A stretch of DNA of 64,000 bases from positions 1 through 64,000 of the forward strand of contig NZ_SDGL01000002.1 in assembly GCF_007095465.1 (NCBI RefSeq), read 5' to 3'. Shown here in pieces: positions 16,989-25,783 of this stretch (the stretch's first letter is position 1; every line of letters starts with the position of its first letter). The notes under the pieces were generated by a model that searched no databases, had not been told where the DNA came from, and was given only the letters and a program-made list of their open reading frames with translations. The position numbers and the translations under genes were made by a program. This stretch comes from Lactobacillus mulieris. Its GTDB lineage: Bacteria; Bacillota; Bacilli; Lactobacillales; Lactobacillaceae.

Positions 16989-18269
16989 TTAATTTGATTT
17001 AAGTGTTACATCTAAATTAACAGTTTTACCATTTCTATCCACGGTAACCGTTACTTTGTCGCCAATCTTATGCTTGTATAAGATTTCATGGAGTGAAACA
17101 ACATCAGAAACACTAGTACCATCTACTTTGGTAATAATATCTCCACTCTTCATCCCTGCCGCACTAGCTGCACTATTTTTAGTTACACTAGCTACATAAA
17201 TTCCACTCTTCAAATTAGTTTTGATTCCTAATTGTTCTTTATATGCAGAACTTAATTCACTTAGTGAAATGACCTTAATACCTAATTGTGGCCGAGTTAC
17301 TTTTCCATTTTTAACTAATTGATTAATGATAGTTACGACTTCATTAGAAGGAATTGCAAAGCCCATTCCTTCAACTGATGTACCATCTGTAGACTGTGAC
17401 AACTTCATAGAATTAATTCCTATTACTTGCCCAGCAGAATTTACTAATGGCCCACCTGAATTTCCTGGATTAATAGCCGCATCTGTTTGAATAACTGTTT
17501 GTTGGTTAGACGAAGTTGTAATTGTTCTACTTGGCGCAGAAATTATTCCTTGCGTTACTGAAGAAGCATATTCACTTCCCATTGGTGATCCTACAGCAAT
17601 TACAGTTTGACCAGTAATTAATGACTTGGAATCCCCAAAACTAGCAGTTTGTGTTACATATTTGGCATCAATTGATAAAACAGCTAAGTCACTAGTCGAA
17701 TCCTTACCTACTACCTTAGCATCTACTGTTTTACCTGAAGCTAATACTACTTGTACTTTATCACTACCACTAATTACGTGATTATTGGTTACAATATAGC
17801 CTTTACCATTTGATTTTAGATAAATTACCCCAGAACCTTCAGAATAAGTTGTATATTTCGTAGTTGATGAGCTTGATGATGAACTTGAATCATCATCACT
17901 ACCACCGAATAGATCATATATACTATTTGATTTACGAGTAGAGTTTTTCTTTAAATTGATTACCGAAACAACGGCTCCCTTAACCTTGTTATAAGCACTA
18001 GTCATAGTACCGGAATTTTTAGCACTAGTTTTGGAAATACTTGCACTAGAGCTAGAAATAGAAGTTTGGGCGGAACTAGAACCAGCATAATTAGAATACT
18101 GTTCAAGTCCAACATAAGAAACTCCACCACCTAATAGTCCTGCCACTACACCAACAATTGCAGCTTTCGTTAAAAGTTTATTTTGACTCTTATCGGCAGT
18201 ATTTAAATTAGATCGAGAAGCTTGATTTTGTGACTTATTTTGAATATTTTGATTTTTATCTTCTGTCAT
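16989..18269 (-). CDS. htrA: HtrA/DegP-like surface serine protease
   Basis: 426 residues. A cytosolic N-terminus (about 1-32), one membrane anchor (about 33-55) and a Ser-rich linker lead to a trypsin-like domain with catalytic His164 (NNHVISG), Asp194 (STSDLAVL) and Ser271 (NPGNSGGP). One PDZ domain fills the last ~100 residues. A second Ser/Asp-rich loop (SDDDSSSSSSSS) sits near residue 125-135 before the protease core. It degrades misfolded exported proteins. I start at ATG 18269, which follows AAGGAG by 8-9 nt; the ATG at 18302 lies upstream of that site. It is the last gene after walJ in the wal cluster, as is usual in lactobacilli. Confidence 0.95.
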   Translation of the reverse strand: MTEDKNQNIQNKSQNQASRSNLNTADKSQNKLLTKAAIVGVVAGLLGGGVSYVGLEQYSNYAGSSSAQTSISSSSASISKTSAKNSGTMTSAYNKVKGAVVSVINLKKNSTRKSNSIYDLFGGSDDDSSSSSSSSTTKYTTYSEGSGVIYLKSNGKGYIVTNNHVISGSDKVQVVLASGKTVDAKVVGKDSTSDLAVLSIDAKYVTQTASFGDSKSLITGQTVIAVGSPMGSEYASSVTQGIISAPSRTITTSSNQQTVIQTDAAINPGNSGGPLVNSAGQVIGINSMKLSQSTDGTSVEGMGFAIPSNEVVTIINQLVKNGKVTRPQLGIKVISLSELSSAYKEQLGIKTNLKSGIYVASVTKNSAASAAGMKSGDIITKVDGTSVSDVVSLHEILYKHKIGDKVTVTVDRNGKTVNLDVTLKSN

Positions 18270-18347
18270 ATTCTCGCTCTCCTTATCTTCATAACTAAGC
18301 ATACTCTCTAATTTTGAACATTATATGAATATTATTTGCTAAAAATT

Positions 18348-19145
18348 TTAAATTTTTATCAAGTCTGTGGGAATATCTGGATCAGTATCAATAATTTTTA
18401 ATTGAGGATTATAATCCACCTCATCTCTTGCTAGATTATTTACCAATGTATCATGAGCTAAACGCAAAGTATTATTGTGCTGACTTCGATGAGTTAAAAA
18501 TATATGCTTGGTTTTAGCTGTTAATACGTCTTCAAAAACTTCACTAGCTTGTTCATTAGACAAATGTCCATAATCTGACATAATTCGCTGTTTTAATTGC
18601 CAAGAATACGGGCCATTTCTTAATAATTCATTATCATAATTAAATTCCAACATATATGCGTCACTATCTTTGATAACATCACGCACTTTTTCTGAAACAT
18701 AGCCCGTATCTGTCAAAAAAGCAATCCGCTTACCAGCACTTGAAAAAACATAATACTGAGGTTGAGCAGCGTCATGACTAGTCGCAAAAGCCTGAATTTC
18801 TAAATCATCAAAAGTTCTCACTTGTCCAGGTTCGATGGCATTAATCTGCTCAACTGGTAACTTACCAATTTTATTTTCATCAATCAAATACTTCCAAGTT
18901 CCGCTATTAGCAAAGGCGTTTATCTGTGGATATCTCCGCATCAAAACGCCTAATCCCTTAGAGTGATCACTATGATCATGACTTAAAAAAGCCATATCAA
19001 TATCTTTAATATCTACTCCTACTTGTGCTAGTAAATCTTTGATTTTCTTGCCAGATAAACCCGCATCCATCAAAATTTTATGCTTCTTAGTTTCAATCAA
19101 ACTTGTATTGCCAGTCGATCCACTAGCTAAAACAGAAACTCTCAC
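18348..19145 (-). CDS. walJ: WalJ (YycJ/VicX) metallo-beta-lactamase-fold hydrolase
   Basis: 265 residues with the metal-binding SHDHSDH motif (about 55-61), the N-terminal VLASGSTGNTSLIE typical of YycJ, and later His/Asp ligands in ATSHDAA, LTDTGY and THRSQHN. Family members are linked to the WalRK two-component system and to DNA repair/nuclease activity. It is 10 nt downstream of walI in the wal operon. Confidence 0.93.
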   Translation of the reverse strand: MRVSVLASGSTGNTSLIETKKHKILMDAGLSGKKIKDLLAQVGVDIKDIDMAFLSHDHSDHSKGLGVLMRRYPQINAFANSGTWKYLIDENKIGKLPVEQINAIEPGQVRTFDDLEIQAFATSHDAAQPQYYVFSSAGKRIAFLTDTGYVSEKVRDVIKDSDAYMLEFNYDNELLRNGPYSWQLKQRIMSDYGHLSNEQASEVFEDVLTAKTKHIFLTHRSQHNNTLRLAHDTLVNNLARDEVDYNPQLKIIDTDPDIPTDLIKI

Positions 19146-19155
19146 ATCAATCCCC

Positions 19156-19968
19156 TTAGTCTGTCACATTATTATTTTGAATCACTTGTCCGGTAAAGGC
19201 ATTAACCCGTTTAATAGAACTCATTTTGGTTGTTTTATTTTCTATTTCTACAACCCAAGTTGGTAACAAAATAATACTATTTCTAACCTCAGTCAATTTA
19301 GAATATTCTAACTTTATCCAAAGAACCTTGGAATTATTGGTTAGTTCTCGATAAACATATAGATTCTGAATAGCCTTCCAAGATGAAATTGTTGATTGCA
19401 ACTCACGAACCGCCGACAGTTTTCCTAAATAACCCTGTTGATAGCTAACTATTTGATGTTTCTGGACTTTAATAATTAACTCAGCTGACGCATCATAAAC
19501 TTTTCCAAATTTTGAATTTTGAACAAATACATAGTTATTATCATCTGACAATTCATCAACATAGACATATTGCTTACCAAATGGAACGTAATGACTATTA
19601 TTTTTAAATGCTTTAACTTGAGCCAATGCCTTGTTGCTATCGGTGCTTAAATTAACTGCTTTTTGTAACACTGCATAAAAAGTTTTATCCGTTGTGGAAT
19701 AATTAGTGTTCACATTCCGAAGATTTTTCACGTTTTTAAAGTAATTCTGATCACTAGCAGCTAAATAATAACCCGAAGCTGTATCTTCTGAAAGAGAGGG
19801 TAAATCAATATTATCAGCCTTTATTTCATCACTAATATTGGTTGTTGTATTCGGATCAGAACTAGTTCCACTAAGCTGAATAGGTGTCCGCCATAACTCA
19901 ATTCCAAGAAAAACACTAATCGCAAAGAAAATAACAAAAAATAACCATTCAATTCTGCGATGATCCAT
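19156..19968 (-). CDS. walI: WalK regulator WalI (YycI)
   Basis: 270 residues: an N-terminal membrane anchor (about 9-27) and an extracellular YycI domain. YycI binds YycH and WalK at the membrane and tunes WalK activity. Identification rests on position (3 nt after walH, before walJ), length, topology, and the terminal VNAFTGQVI segment. Sequence conservation in this family is low. Confidence 0.88.
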   Translation of the reverse strand: MDHRRIEWLFFVIFFAISVFLGIELWRTPIQLSGTSSDPNTTTNISDEIKADNIDLPSLSEDTASGYYLAASDQNYFKNVKNLRNVNTNYSTTDKTFYAVLQKAVNLSTDSNKALAQVKAFKNNSHYVPFGKQYVYVDELSDDNNYVFVQNSKFGKVYDASAELIIKVQKHQIVSYQQGYLGKLSAVRELQSTISSWKAIQNLYVYRELTNNSKVLWIKLEYSKLTEVRNSIILLPTWVVEIENKTTKMSSIKRVNAFTGQVIQNNNVTD

Positions 19969-19971
19969 GGC

Positions 19972-21324
19972 TTACTCCTCTCTAGTAACATTTAATCCAT
20001 TAGCACTGCTAGTAGTGCTAGTTCGATATTTAGCTAAGTTTGCATTTTGCCATTCAGATAATGACAACCAATGATTATATATCTTAATGTAGTATGTCGG
20101 TATTAAGTCTACCAAGCTATCGTGAGCACTATCACGTACTAATTCAAAACCAATAGTCATTCTTTGAATATCACTTTTAGCAATGCCTTTGGCCTGTAAA
20201 GTTTTAATTACAGTACTAGTTTTAGGAATTTTTACTGTTCTTCCATCAAATGGAACGGGAATTTGTAAGTTCGTACTATTAAATTTGATTGTTATATTAT
20301 CCGTACTATATCTAATTTGAATTTGTGGTCCTTGCGTTTTAATAAATACTGGATAGCCTTCTATATAATTGGTATACACAACTGATGAACCCTCTGCATC
20401 AAAAAAGCGCAAATCTTGTTCTACTAAACCTAGCTTGTGAACATAAGTCACACTATCACTTAAACGAGTATTTGGATTAGGAATTGATGACTTTTGGTAA
20501 TTAATATAAGTGTAGTTATGATAATCCTTACTATTAGATTTGGGTACTTCTAAGTGATTATATAAACCGGCAGTATAAGTTGTAACATTACCTGTAGTTT
20601 TTGAGGAAACACCAGAAGTTCCTAATAATCGCGAAACAAAGTAAGAATCACTTGGATTACTAATTAAGTAGCTATAAACATTTACTGTTAAATCATTCTT
20701 ATATGAAACTTCATATCCTTCACTTAATCTAATTAGTGAAACAGCAGTCTTACTTTCTGCTTTTTGAGCATATTTTAGCAACTTAGCAAAATTACCATTT
20801 TTCAACGAAACTTCATAGATTCGAAAATTTAAATCATTACCTGCATATAATTTAAATTTTCCATCTTTTTGAGCAATAAAAATACGATTAAATTCAGAAT
20901 TTTTATACTTAGAAACATTACTTGAAAAAATACCAAAAGTTATTTGATCTGGATAAGTTAGCTGCAAGTATGTCTTATTGGTCAAAAATTTCTGATAGTC
21001 TTTTTTGGTATTAAATATTGGCTTGATGCTTTCAATTTTTGCATTATTAAATTCTTTAGAAAATACCAATGGCAAGTTTTTATCAGAATCATACAGTTGA
21101 TATAACTGATTATTGCGATAACCAAATACTTCGGTAGGTAAATATGCATCCTTAACAGATTTAGAATTTTTAACATGTGTAGTATCTGTATCAGTTGATT
21201 GATTTAATCCGCTAAACCTTTGATCACTTGTTAAGATAAAAATCCACAAAACGATTGAAGTTATGATTACTGCACCAGTCGCTATATGCAACGCTATATC
21301 AATTGCTCTATTTTTAGACTTCAT
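19972..21324 (-). CDS. walH: WalK regulator WalH (YycH)
   Basis: 450 residues with one N-terminal membrane helix (about 14-33) and a large extracellular region, matching YycH in position, size and topology. It controls WalK together with WalI. The start is the ATG at 21324: AGGAGG in the walK 3' end lies about 9 nt before it, and the ATG overlaps the walK stop (GATGAAGTCTAA), implying translational coupling. Confidence 0.88.
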   Translation of the reverse strand: MKSKNRAIDIALHIATGAVIITSIVLWIFILTSDQRFSGLNQSTDTDTTHVKNSKSVKDAYLPTEVFGYRNNQLYQLYDSDKNLPLVFSKEFNNAKIESIKPIFNTKKDYQKFLTNKTYLQLTYPDQITFGIFSSNVSKYKNSEFNRIFIAQKDGKFKLYAGNDLNFRIYEVSLKNGNFAKLLKYAQKAESKTAVSLIRLSEGYEVSYKNDLTVNVYSYLISNPSDSYFVSRLLGTSGVSSKTTGNVTTYTAGLYNHLEVPKSNSKDYHNYTYINYQKSSIPNPNTRLSDSVTYVHKLGLVEQDLRFFDAEGSSVVYTNYIEGYPVFIKTQGPQIQIRYSTDNITIKFNSTNLQIPVPFDGRTVKIPKTSTVIKTLQAKGIAKSDIQRMTIGFELVRDSAHDSLVDLIPTYYIKIYNHWLSLSEWQNANLAKYRTSTTSSANGLNVTREE

Positions 21325-23176
21325 CCCAGTCGTCCTCCTCACTCATTGGTTCAAACGGCAATGAAATGTAAAACGTTGAGCCTTTTCCTTCCTGACTATC
21401 AGCCCAGATCTTTCCTTTATGAGCCTCTACAATTTCTTTAGCAATCGCTAAACCTAACCCTGTACCTCCTTGTTCACGAGAGCGGGCTTTATCCACTCGA
21501 TAAAAACGATCAAAAATTTTATTCAAATCTTTCTTAGGAATTCCAAGCCCTTGATCAGAAATACTCAAGATAATTTGGTTCTGCGATTGGGTTAAACCCA
21601 CAGTAATTACACCACCATCAGGAGAGTATTTAATGGCATTATTCATAATATTATCAATAACTTGCATCATTTGGTCAGTATCAATTTCAACCCATAAGTC
21701 TTGATTGGTAATTTTTCTCTTAATCGAATATTTCTTTTGACCCGTCTGATCTTTTTCATCATTTTTGACTATCATATCAAAACGATTCAAAACATGACTC
21801 AAAAAATCGTTGAAATTAACCCATTCTAAGTCCATTTTTACAACTCCACGATCCATTCTTGATAATGACAAAAGATCGTTAATCATTCGAATCATTCGTT
21901 CAGTTTCTTCTTGAGTAACTTCTAAAAATTGCGGTGCTATTTCAGGATCTTTCCATGCACCGTCATTTAAGGCTTCGATATAAGCACGCAAACTAGTCAG
22001 AGGTGTACGTAATTCATGCGAAACATTAGAAACAAACTGCCGTTGTTCATTTTCATTTTTTTGTTGTTCGGTTACATCATGCAATACACATACAGCCCCT
22101 GAAACAAAGCCAGTTACTCGACGAATTAATGAGAAATTGGCATGCAATATCATTTCATCTGGTGTTCCTTCGTTGACTGTAATCATCATTTCCTGCTGAT
22201 TACCAATCAATTCTTGCGCACTGACATCATCGTCTAAGCCTAAAATCTTTGTAATAGGCTTACTTACAGCATCTTTTTCTTTAATATCCAAAAAACTCAA
22301 TGCCATTTGATTCAAAATAATAACATTTCCATGACGATCAGTCGCAATAACACCATCAGTCATATGTGACAAAACGCTATCTAATCTTCGTCGTTCACTT
22401 TCAGATTGTTCCTGTGAGCGTTCAACTCTAATAGATAAAGTATTAAATGCTTCAGCCAATTGTCCTAATTCATCATTAGAATAAATCTTTACCTGACCGG
22501 AATAATCGCCATCAGCTACTTGTAAAGCTTGCATTCGCATTTCTTCAATTGGCTTAGTTATTGCCCGGGAAATAAACAATGCCAAAATTGCACTTAAAAT
22601 TGAAGCGGCAAAAGAAGCGGTTAAGAACATATAAGAAATGTTCCTCAAATTATCAAAAACTCCTTGCATATTAGCTCGGACATAAATAGCACCTAAAGTC
22701 GAGTTAGTCCCTGTTCCAATAGTTAATGGTGTTATTTGGACCATGTTACTACCATTATTGTTACTATCAATCCAAGTAATTTGTCGTCCAGTTGACGTAA
22801 CTTGTTTTATTCCAACATTAGTAGCTCTTTGTCCAACACGACTTTTATCATTTAAGTTAGAAACAGCTCTTATAACATCTTTATTATCGACAACAATAAT
22901 TTCACTAATTGCACTATTATTATAATTGCTTACAATTTGGCTTAACTGCTCATCTGCTTTTTTGGTATTTTTAGACAGTTGAGTTGCTAGTGAATTAGTA
23001 ATAATTGTTGGTATTTGAATTGAAGTTTGAAAACTTTCAATTGTACTTTGCTCTAATTGTCGTGTGAAATATGCACCAATAATTTCAATAGTGGCTAAAA
23101 TCATCAGCATAAAAACGACAGCAATCTTTGTATTAAGAGAATTGAGAATACTTTTTATTTTTTTCATTTTTACCAT
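21314..23176 (-). CDS. walK: Cell-wall sensor histidine kinase WalK (YycG/VicK)
   Basis: About 620 residues in the classic order: membrane helix (about 15-38), extracellular PAS-like domain, second helix (about 182-203), HAMP (about 204-255), PAS (about 260-370), then HisKA with phospho-acceptor His387 in SHELRTPLTSLRAYIE. The HATPase follows with N, G1 and G2 boxes (NNAIKYSPDG, DQGLGIPKKD, GGTGLGLAIAKEI). With WalR it controls wall hydrolase genes and is usually essential. The start is unsure: ATG 23176 and ATG 23167 are both possible with weak ribosome binding sites; the longest frame would use a GTG inside a hairpin. Confidence 0.94.
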   Translation of the reverse strand: MVKMKKIKSILNSLNTKIAVVFMLMILATIEIIGAYFTRQLEQSTIESFQTSIQIPTIITNSLATQLSKNTKKADEQLSQIVSNYNNSAISEIIVVDNKDVIRAVSNLNDKSRVGQRATNVGIKQVTSTGRQITWIDSNNNGSNMVQITPLTIGTGTNSTLGAIYVRANMQGVFDNLRNISYMFLTASFAASILSAILALFISRAITKPIEEMRMQALQVADGDYSGQVKIYSNDELGQLAEAFNTLSIRVERSQEQSESERRRLDSVLSHMTDGVIATDRHGNVIILNQMALSFLDIKEKDAVSKPITKILGLDDDVSAQELIGNQQEMMITVNEGTPDEMILHANFSLIRRVTGFVSGAVCVLHDVTEQQKNENEQRQFVSNVSHELRTPLTSLRAYIEALNDGAWKDPEIAPQFLEVTQEETERMIRMINDLLSLSRMDRGVVKMDLEWVNFNDFLSHVLNRFDMIVKNDEKDQTGQKKYSIKRKITNQDLWVEIDTDQMMQVIDNIMNNAIKYSPDGGVITVGLTQSQNQIILSISDQGLGIPKKDLNKIFDRFYRVDKARSREQGGTGLGLAIAKEIVEAHKGKIWADSQEGKGSTFYISLPFEPMSEEDDWDEV

Positions 23177-23182
23177 ACTAAA

Positions 23183-23207
23183 GAAAGCCACTAAATTAGT
23201 GGCTTTC
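23183..23207 (-). promoter_or_regulatory. Intercistronic hairpin between walR and walK
   Basis: GAAAGCCACTAA / TTAGTGGCTTTC forms a 12-bp inverted repeat immediately before the walK start, followed by TTTAG. It may partially terminate, stabilise the walR mRNA or limit walK translation. Confidence 0.6.
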
Positions 23208-23211
23208 GATT

Positions 23212-23925
23212 CTATTCTTCATTTGGATCTTTAACGTAATATCCTACACCACGACGTGTAACCAAAATCTTCGGTTGAATTGGATTGTCTTCAATTTTTT
23301 CTCTCAGTCGGTGTACAGTAACGTCAACAGTTCGTACATCACCAAAATAGTCATAACCCCAAGCTGTTTGAAGCAAATGTTCACGAGTCATTACTTGTCC
23401 CATATGTGATGCAAGATAATGAAGCAACTCAAACTCACGGTGGGTTAATTCAATCTTTTGCCCATCTTTTTCTACAATATAAGCATCTGGCATAATGACC
23501 AAATTCCCAATCGTAATATTTTTATTTTCGTTTTCATTCTCATCAACTTGCTTTTGAACAATATCACGTCGACGCAAGTTAGCTTTCACTCTTGCTACTA
23601 ACTCACGATTAGAAAATGGCTTAGTTACATAGTCATCCGCACCCATTTCTAGGCCCAATACCTTATCAATTTCAGTATCTTTAGCCGTTACCATAATAAT
23701 TGGCATATCATGTGTCTGCCGAACTTCACGAGCAACTTCAAGACCATCTTTTTTCGGTAACATTAAATCCAAAATCATTAAATCTGGATTAATTTCATTT
23801 ACTTTTTTGACAGCTTCTTCGCCATCATATGCAGTATCAACTTCAAAGCCTTCCTTTGTTAAATTGAACTTAATAATATCGGAAATTGGCTTTTCGTCGT
23901 CAACAACAAGAATTTTCTTTGGCAT
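23212..23925 (-). CDS. walR: Response regulator WalR (YycF/VicR)
   Basis: 237 residues of the OmpR/PhoB family. The receiver domain has the acidic pair in VVDDEKP, phospho-acceptor Asp53 ([13 protein letters not shown]), Thr in IMVTAKD, and Lys in [10 protein letters not shown]. The winged-helix domain (about 135-232) includes [15 protein letters not shown] and [18 protein letters not shown]. It is first in the wal operon, with AAGGAGG upstream of the ATG. Confidence 0.97.
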   Translation of the reverse strand: MPKKILVVDDEKPISDIIKFNLTKEGFEVDTAYDGEEAVKKVNEINPDLMILDLMLPKKDGLEVAREVRQTHDMPIIMVTAKDTEIDKVLGLEMGADDYVTKPFSNRELVARVKANLRRRDIVQKQVDENENENKNITIGNLVIMPDAYIVEKDGQKIELTHREFELLHYLASHMGQVMTREHLLQTAWGYDYFGDVRTVDVTVHRLREKIEDNPIQPKILVTRRGVGYYVKDPNEE

Positions 23926-24008
23926 CGGAAATGCCTCCTTCTATAGATACTTTATATTATAATTGATTTTTACAATTTTATCCAAAAAGTAATTTTTTCG
24001 AAAAAAGC

Positions 24009-24037
24009 TTGCAATTTCTTAAACATCTTGGCATAAT
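24009..24037 (+). promoter_or_regulatory. Promoter of the first tRNA-Lys gene
   Basis: TTGCAA (24009-24014), 17-nt spacer, CATAAT (24032-24037), 22 nt before the mature tRNA end. Confidence 0.65.
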
Positions 24038-24059
24038 ATAGATTGCTTATTAATGCAAT

Positions 24060-24132
24060 GGGTGGTTAGCTCAGCTGGCAGAGCAACGGACTCTTAATCC
24101 GTGGGTCCAGGGTTCGATCCCCTGACCACCCA
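24060..24132 (+). tRNA. tRNA-Lys (anticodon CTT), copy 1
   Basis: A 73-nt cloverleaf: acceptor arms GGGTGGT / ACCACCC, D-arm GCTCAGCTGGCAGAGC, anticodon loop CTCTTAA (anticodon CTT, reads AAG), T-loop GGTTCGATCCC, discriminator A. CCA is not encoded. An identical copy lies at 27057-27129. Confidence 0.97.
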
Positions 24133-24139
24133 CTAGTTG

Positions 24140-24168
24140 AACCAGATTCTTCGGAATCTGGTTTTTTT
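24140..24168 (+). terminator. tRNA-Lys terminator
   Basis: ACCAGATTC-TTCG-GAATCTGGT, a perfect stem with a TTCG tetraloop followed by seven T. Confidence 0.9.
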
Positions 24169-24315
24169 GTACGCAAAAATCTTCACTATTAACTTTCATT
24201 ACTGAATCTTGGCCTCGTTAAATTGGTATAGTTCTATCGGCAGAATTTTTATAAAAATATAGACTTTATTTCTAAAAGTGGTATAGTTATTGTTAATTAT
24301 TCTGGAGGTACTATT

Positions 24316-25530
24316 ATGAACGAGGTTGACACATCATTTATTATTTTCTCTAGTATATTGGTCTTATTTATGACACCTGGTTTAGCATTTTTCTACGGTG
24401 GATTGGTATCAAAGAAAAATGTAGTTAATACTATGGTTTCAGTTTTCTTTATTACTGGTTTAGCTATTTTGCTCTGGTTAATTTGCGGTTATTCTTTAGC
24501 TTTTTCTGGAAATATCTGGGGAATTATCGGCAACGGCCAACATTTTTTCTTTCAAAATTTAAATTTTGAAAAAACAACTACTGGTGGAATCCCTGTTGGC
24601 CTTTATTCACTATTCCAAATGATGTTTGCGATTATTACTCCAGCCTTATTTATCGGAGCAGTTGTTGGAAGAATTAATTTCAAATTTCTTTTCTTCTTTA
24701 TCATCTTTTGGTCTATCTCTATTTATTATCCAATGGTTCACATGGTCTGGTCACCAAATGGATTATTAAGCAAATTAGGAGCTTTAGACTTCGCCGGTGG
24801 AACCGTTGTTCACATCGATGCTGGTATTACCGCACTAATTTTAGCCATTTTTGTTGGGCCAAGAACAAAAAAAGAACCTCACCACTATAACTTAGCCTGG
24901 GTTTTATTAGGTACTGCCATTTTATGGATCGGTTGGTATGGTTTCAACGCAGGAAGTGCCTTAGCAGTTAACTCAAGTAGCGTTTTAGCTATTTTAACCA
25001 CAACTATGGCAGCAGCAAGTGCAATGGCTACTTGGTCTATTTTAGAATTAATACATAATAAAAAAGTAACCCTTGTTGGAACTTGTACAGGTGTAATTTG
25101 TGGTCTAGTTGCAGTAACTCCAGCTGCAGGCTACGTTTCAAGCATGGGAGCATTTTGGATTGGTATTATTGCTGCTGGACTTAGTTTTTCATTTGTTACT
25201 TTCATTAAGCCTAAGCTCAGAATTGATGACACTTTGGATGCTTTTGGTTGCCATGGAATAAGTGGTATCTGGGGTTCGATTGCTACTGGGTTATTTGCAA
25301 GTAAGTCTGCTAACTCTAATTTAACTTTAAATGGACTCTTTTACGGCGGAGGACTTAGGCTCTTTTTAATTCAACTTTTAGTAACAATTATTACGATTAT
25401 TTTTGTAGGCTTAACGGCTACGACAATTACGATATTGTTAAAGAAATTTGTTACTATTCGAGTTACCAAAGAGCAAGAAGCATCAGGTCTTGATTTAAGC
25501 CAACATGGGGAGATTATTGAACAAAATTAA
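24316..25530 (+). CDS. amt: Ammonium transporter Amt
   Basis: 404 residues with eleven hydrophobic helices and the Amt/Rh hallmarks: MTPGLAFFYGGLVSKKNVVNTM in helix 1 (about 19-40), the DFAGGTVVHIDAG loop with one pore His (about 160-172), WIGWYGFNAGSA, and DDTLDAFGCHGISGIWG with the second pore His (about 302-318). It takes up ammonium at the plasma membrane. GGAGG precedes the ATG. No PII gene (glnK) follows, unlike the common amtB-glnK pair. Its transcript ends at the hairpin at 25549-25576. Confidence 0.95.
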   Translation: MNEVDTSFIIFSSILVLFMTPGLAFFYGGLVSKKNVVNTMVSVFFITGLAILLWLICGYSLAFSGNIWGIIGNGQHFFFQNLNFEKTTTGGIPVGLYSLFQMMFAIITPALFIGAVVGRINFKFLFFFIIFWSISIYYPMVHMVWSPNGLLSKLGALDFAGGTVVHIDAGITALILAIFVGPRTKKEPHHYNLAWVLLGTAILWIGWYGFNAGSALAVNSSSVLAILTTTMAAASAMATWSILELIHNKKVTLVGTCTGVICGLVAVTPAAGYVSSMGAFWIGIIAAGLSFSFVTFIKPKLRIDDTLDAFGCHGISGIWGSIATGLFASKSANSNLTLNGLFYGGGLRLFLIQLLVTIITIIFVGLTATTITILLKKFVTIRVTKEQEASGLDLSQHGEIIEQN

Positions 25531-25548
25531 TTAAATTCGGTATAGAAG

Positions 25549-25576
25549 AAAAAGATCTCAAATGAGATCTTTTTTA
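25549..25576 (+). terminator. amt terminator
   Basis: AAAAGATCTCA / TGAGATCTTTT stem followed by T-rich sequence. Confidence 0.85.
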
Positions 25577-25661
25577 TTTTATTATTGCATTATAATTAGC
25601 CTATAATTAAAATATAAATAAAAATAAATAATATATCTTTTTGAATTGGAGGATATTAATC

Positions 25662-25779
25662 ATGAAACAAATTATTTTATTTACCTATATTGGGAAATGG
25701 CGTAAATAATCCATCAGACCTAAATTCTCCTCATAGCAGAGGGTTTATTATACCCGATCCACATTCTAAAGGAAATTAA
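25662..25779 (+). CDS. Small peptide ORF upstream of a CPBP protease (uncertain reading)
   Basis: A strong ribosome binding site (GGAGGA, 25648-25653) lies 8 nt before ATG 25662. As written, the frame gives a 15-residue peptide MKQIILFTYIGKWRK ending at 25709. A second coherent reading, one frame off, runs 25690-25779 and encodes a 29-residue tail rich in Asn, Pro, Ser and His: GNGVNNPSDLNSPHS, then GFIIPDPHSKGN. Removing one base between 25664 and 25690 would join start and tail into a peptide of about 38 residues. It ends 4 nt before the CPBP start. It could be a bacteriocin or signal precursor, intact or decayed. Family not recognised. Confidence 0.45.
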
Positions 25780-25783
25780 AACT

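Noticed and set aside
24169-24315. Repeated GGTATAGTT sequences upstream of amt as a regulatory site
   Set aside because: Only two short copies with irregular spacing; no matching regulator motif can be named.
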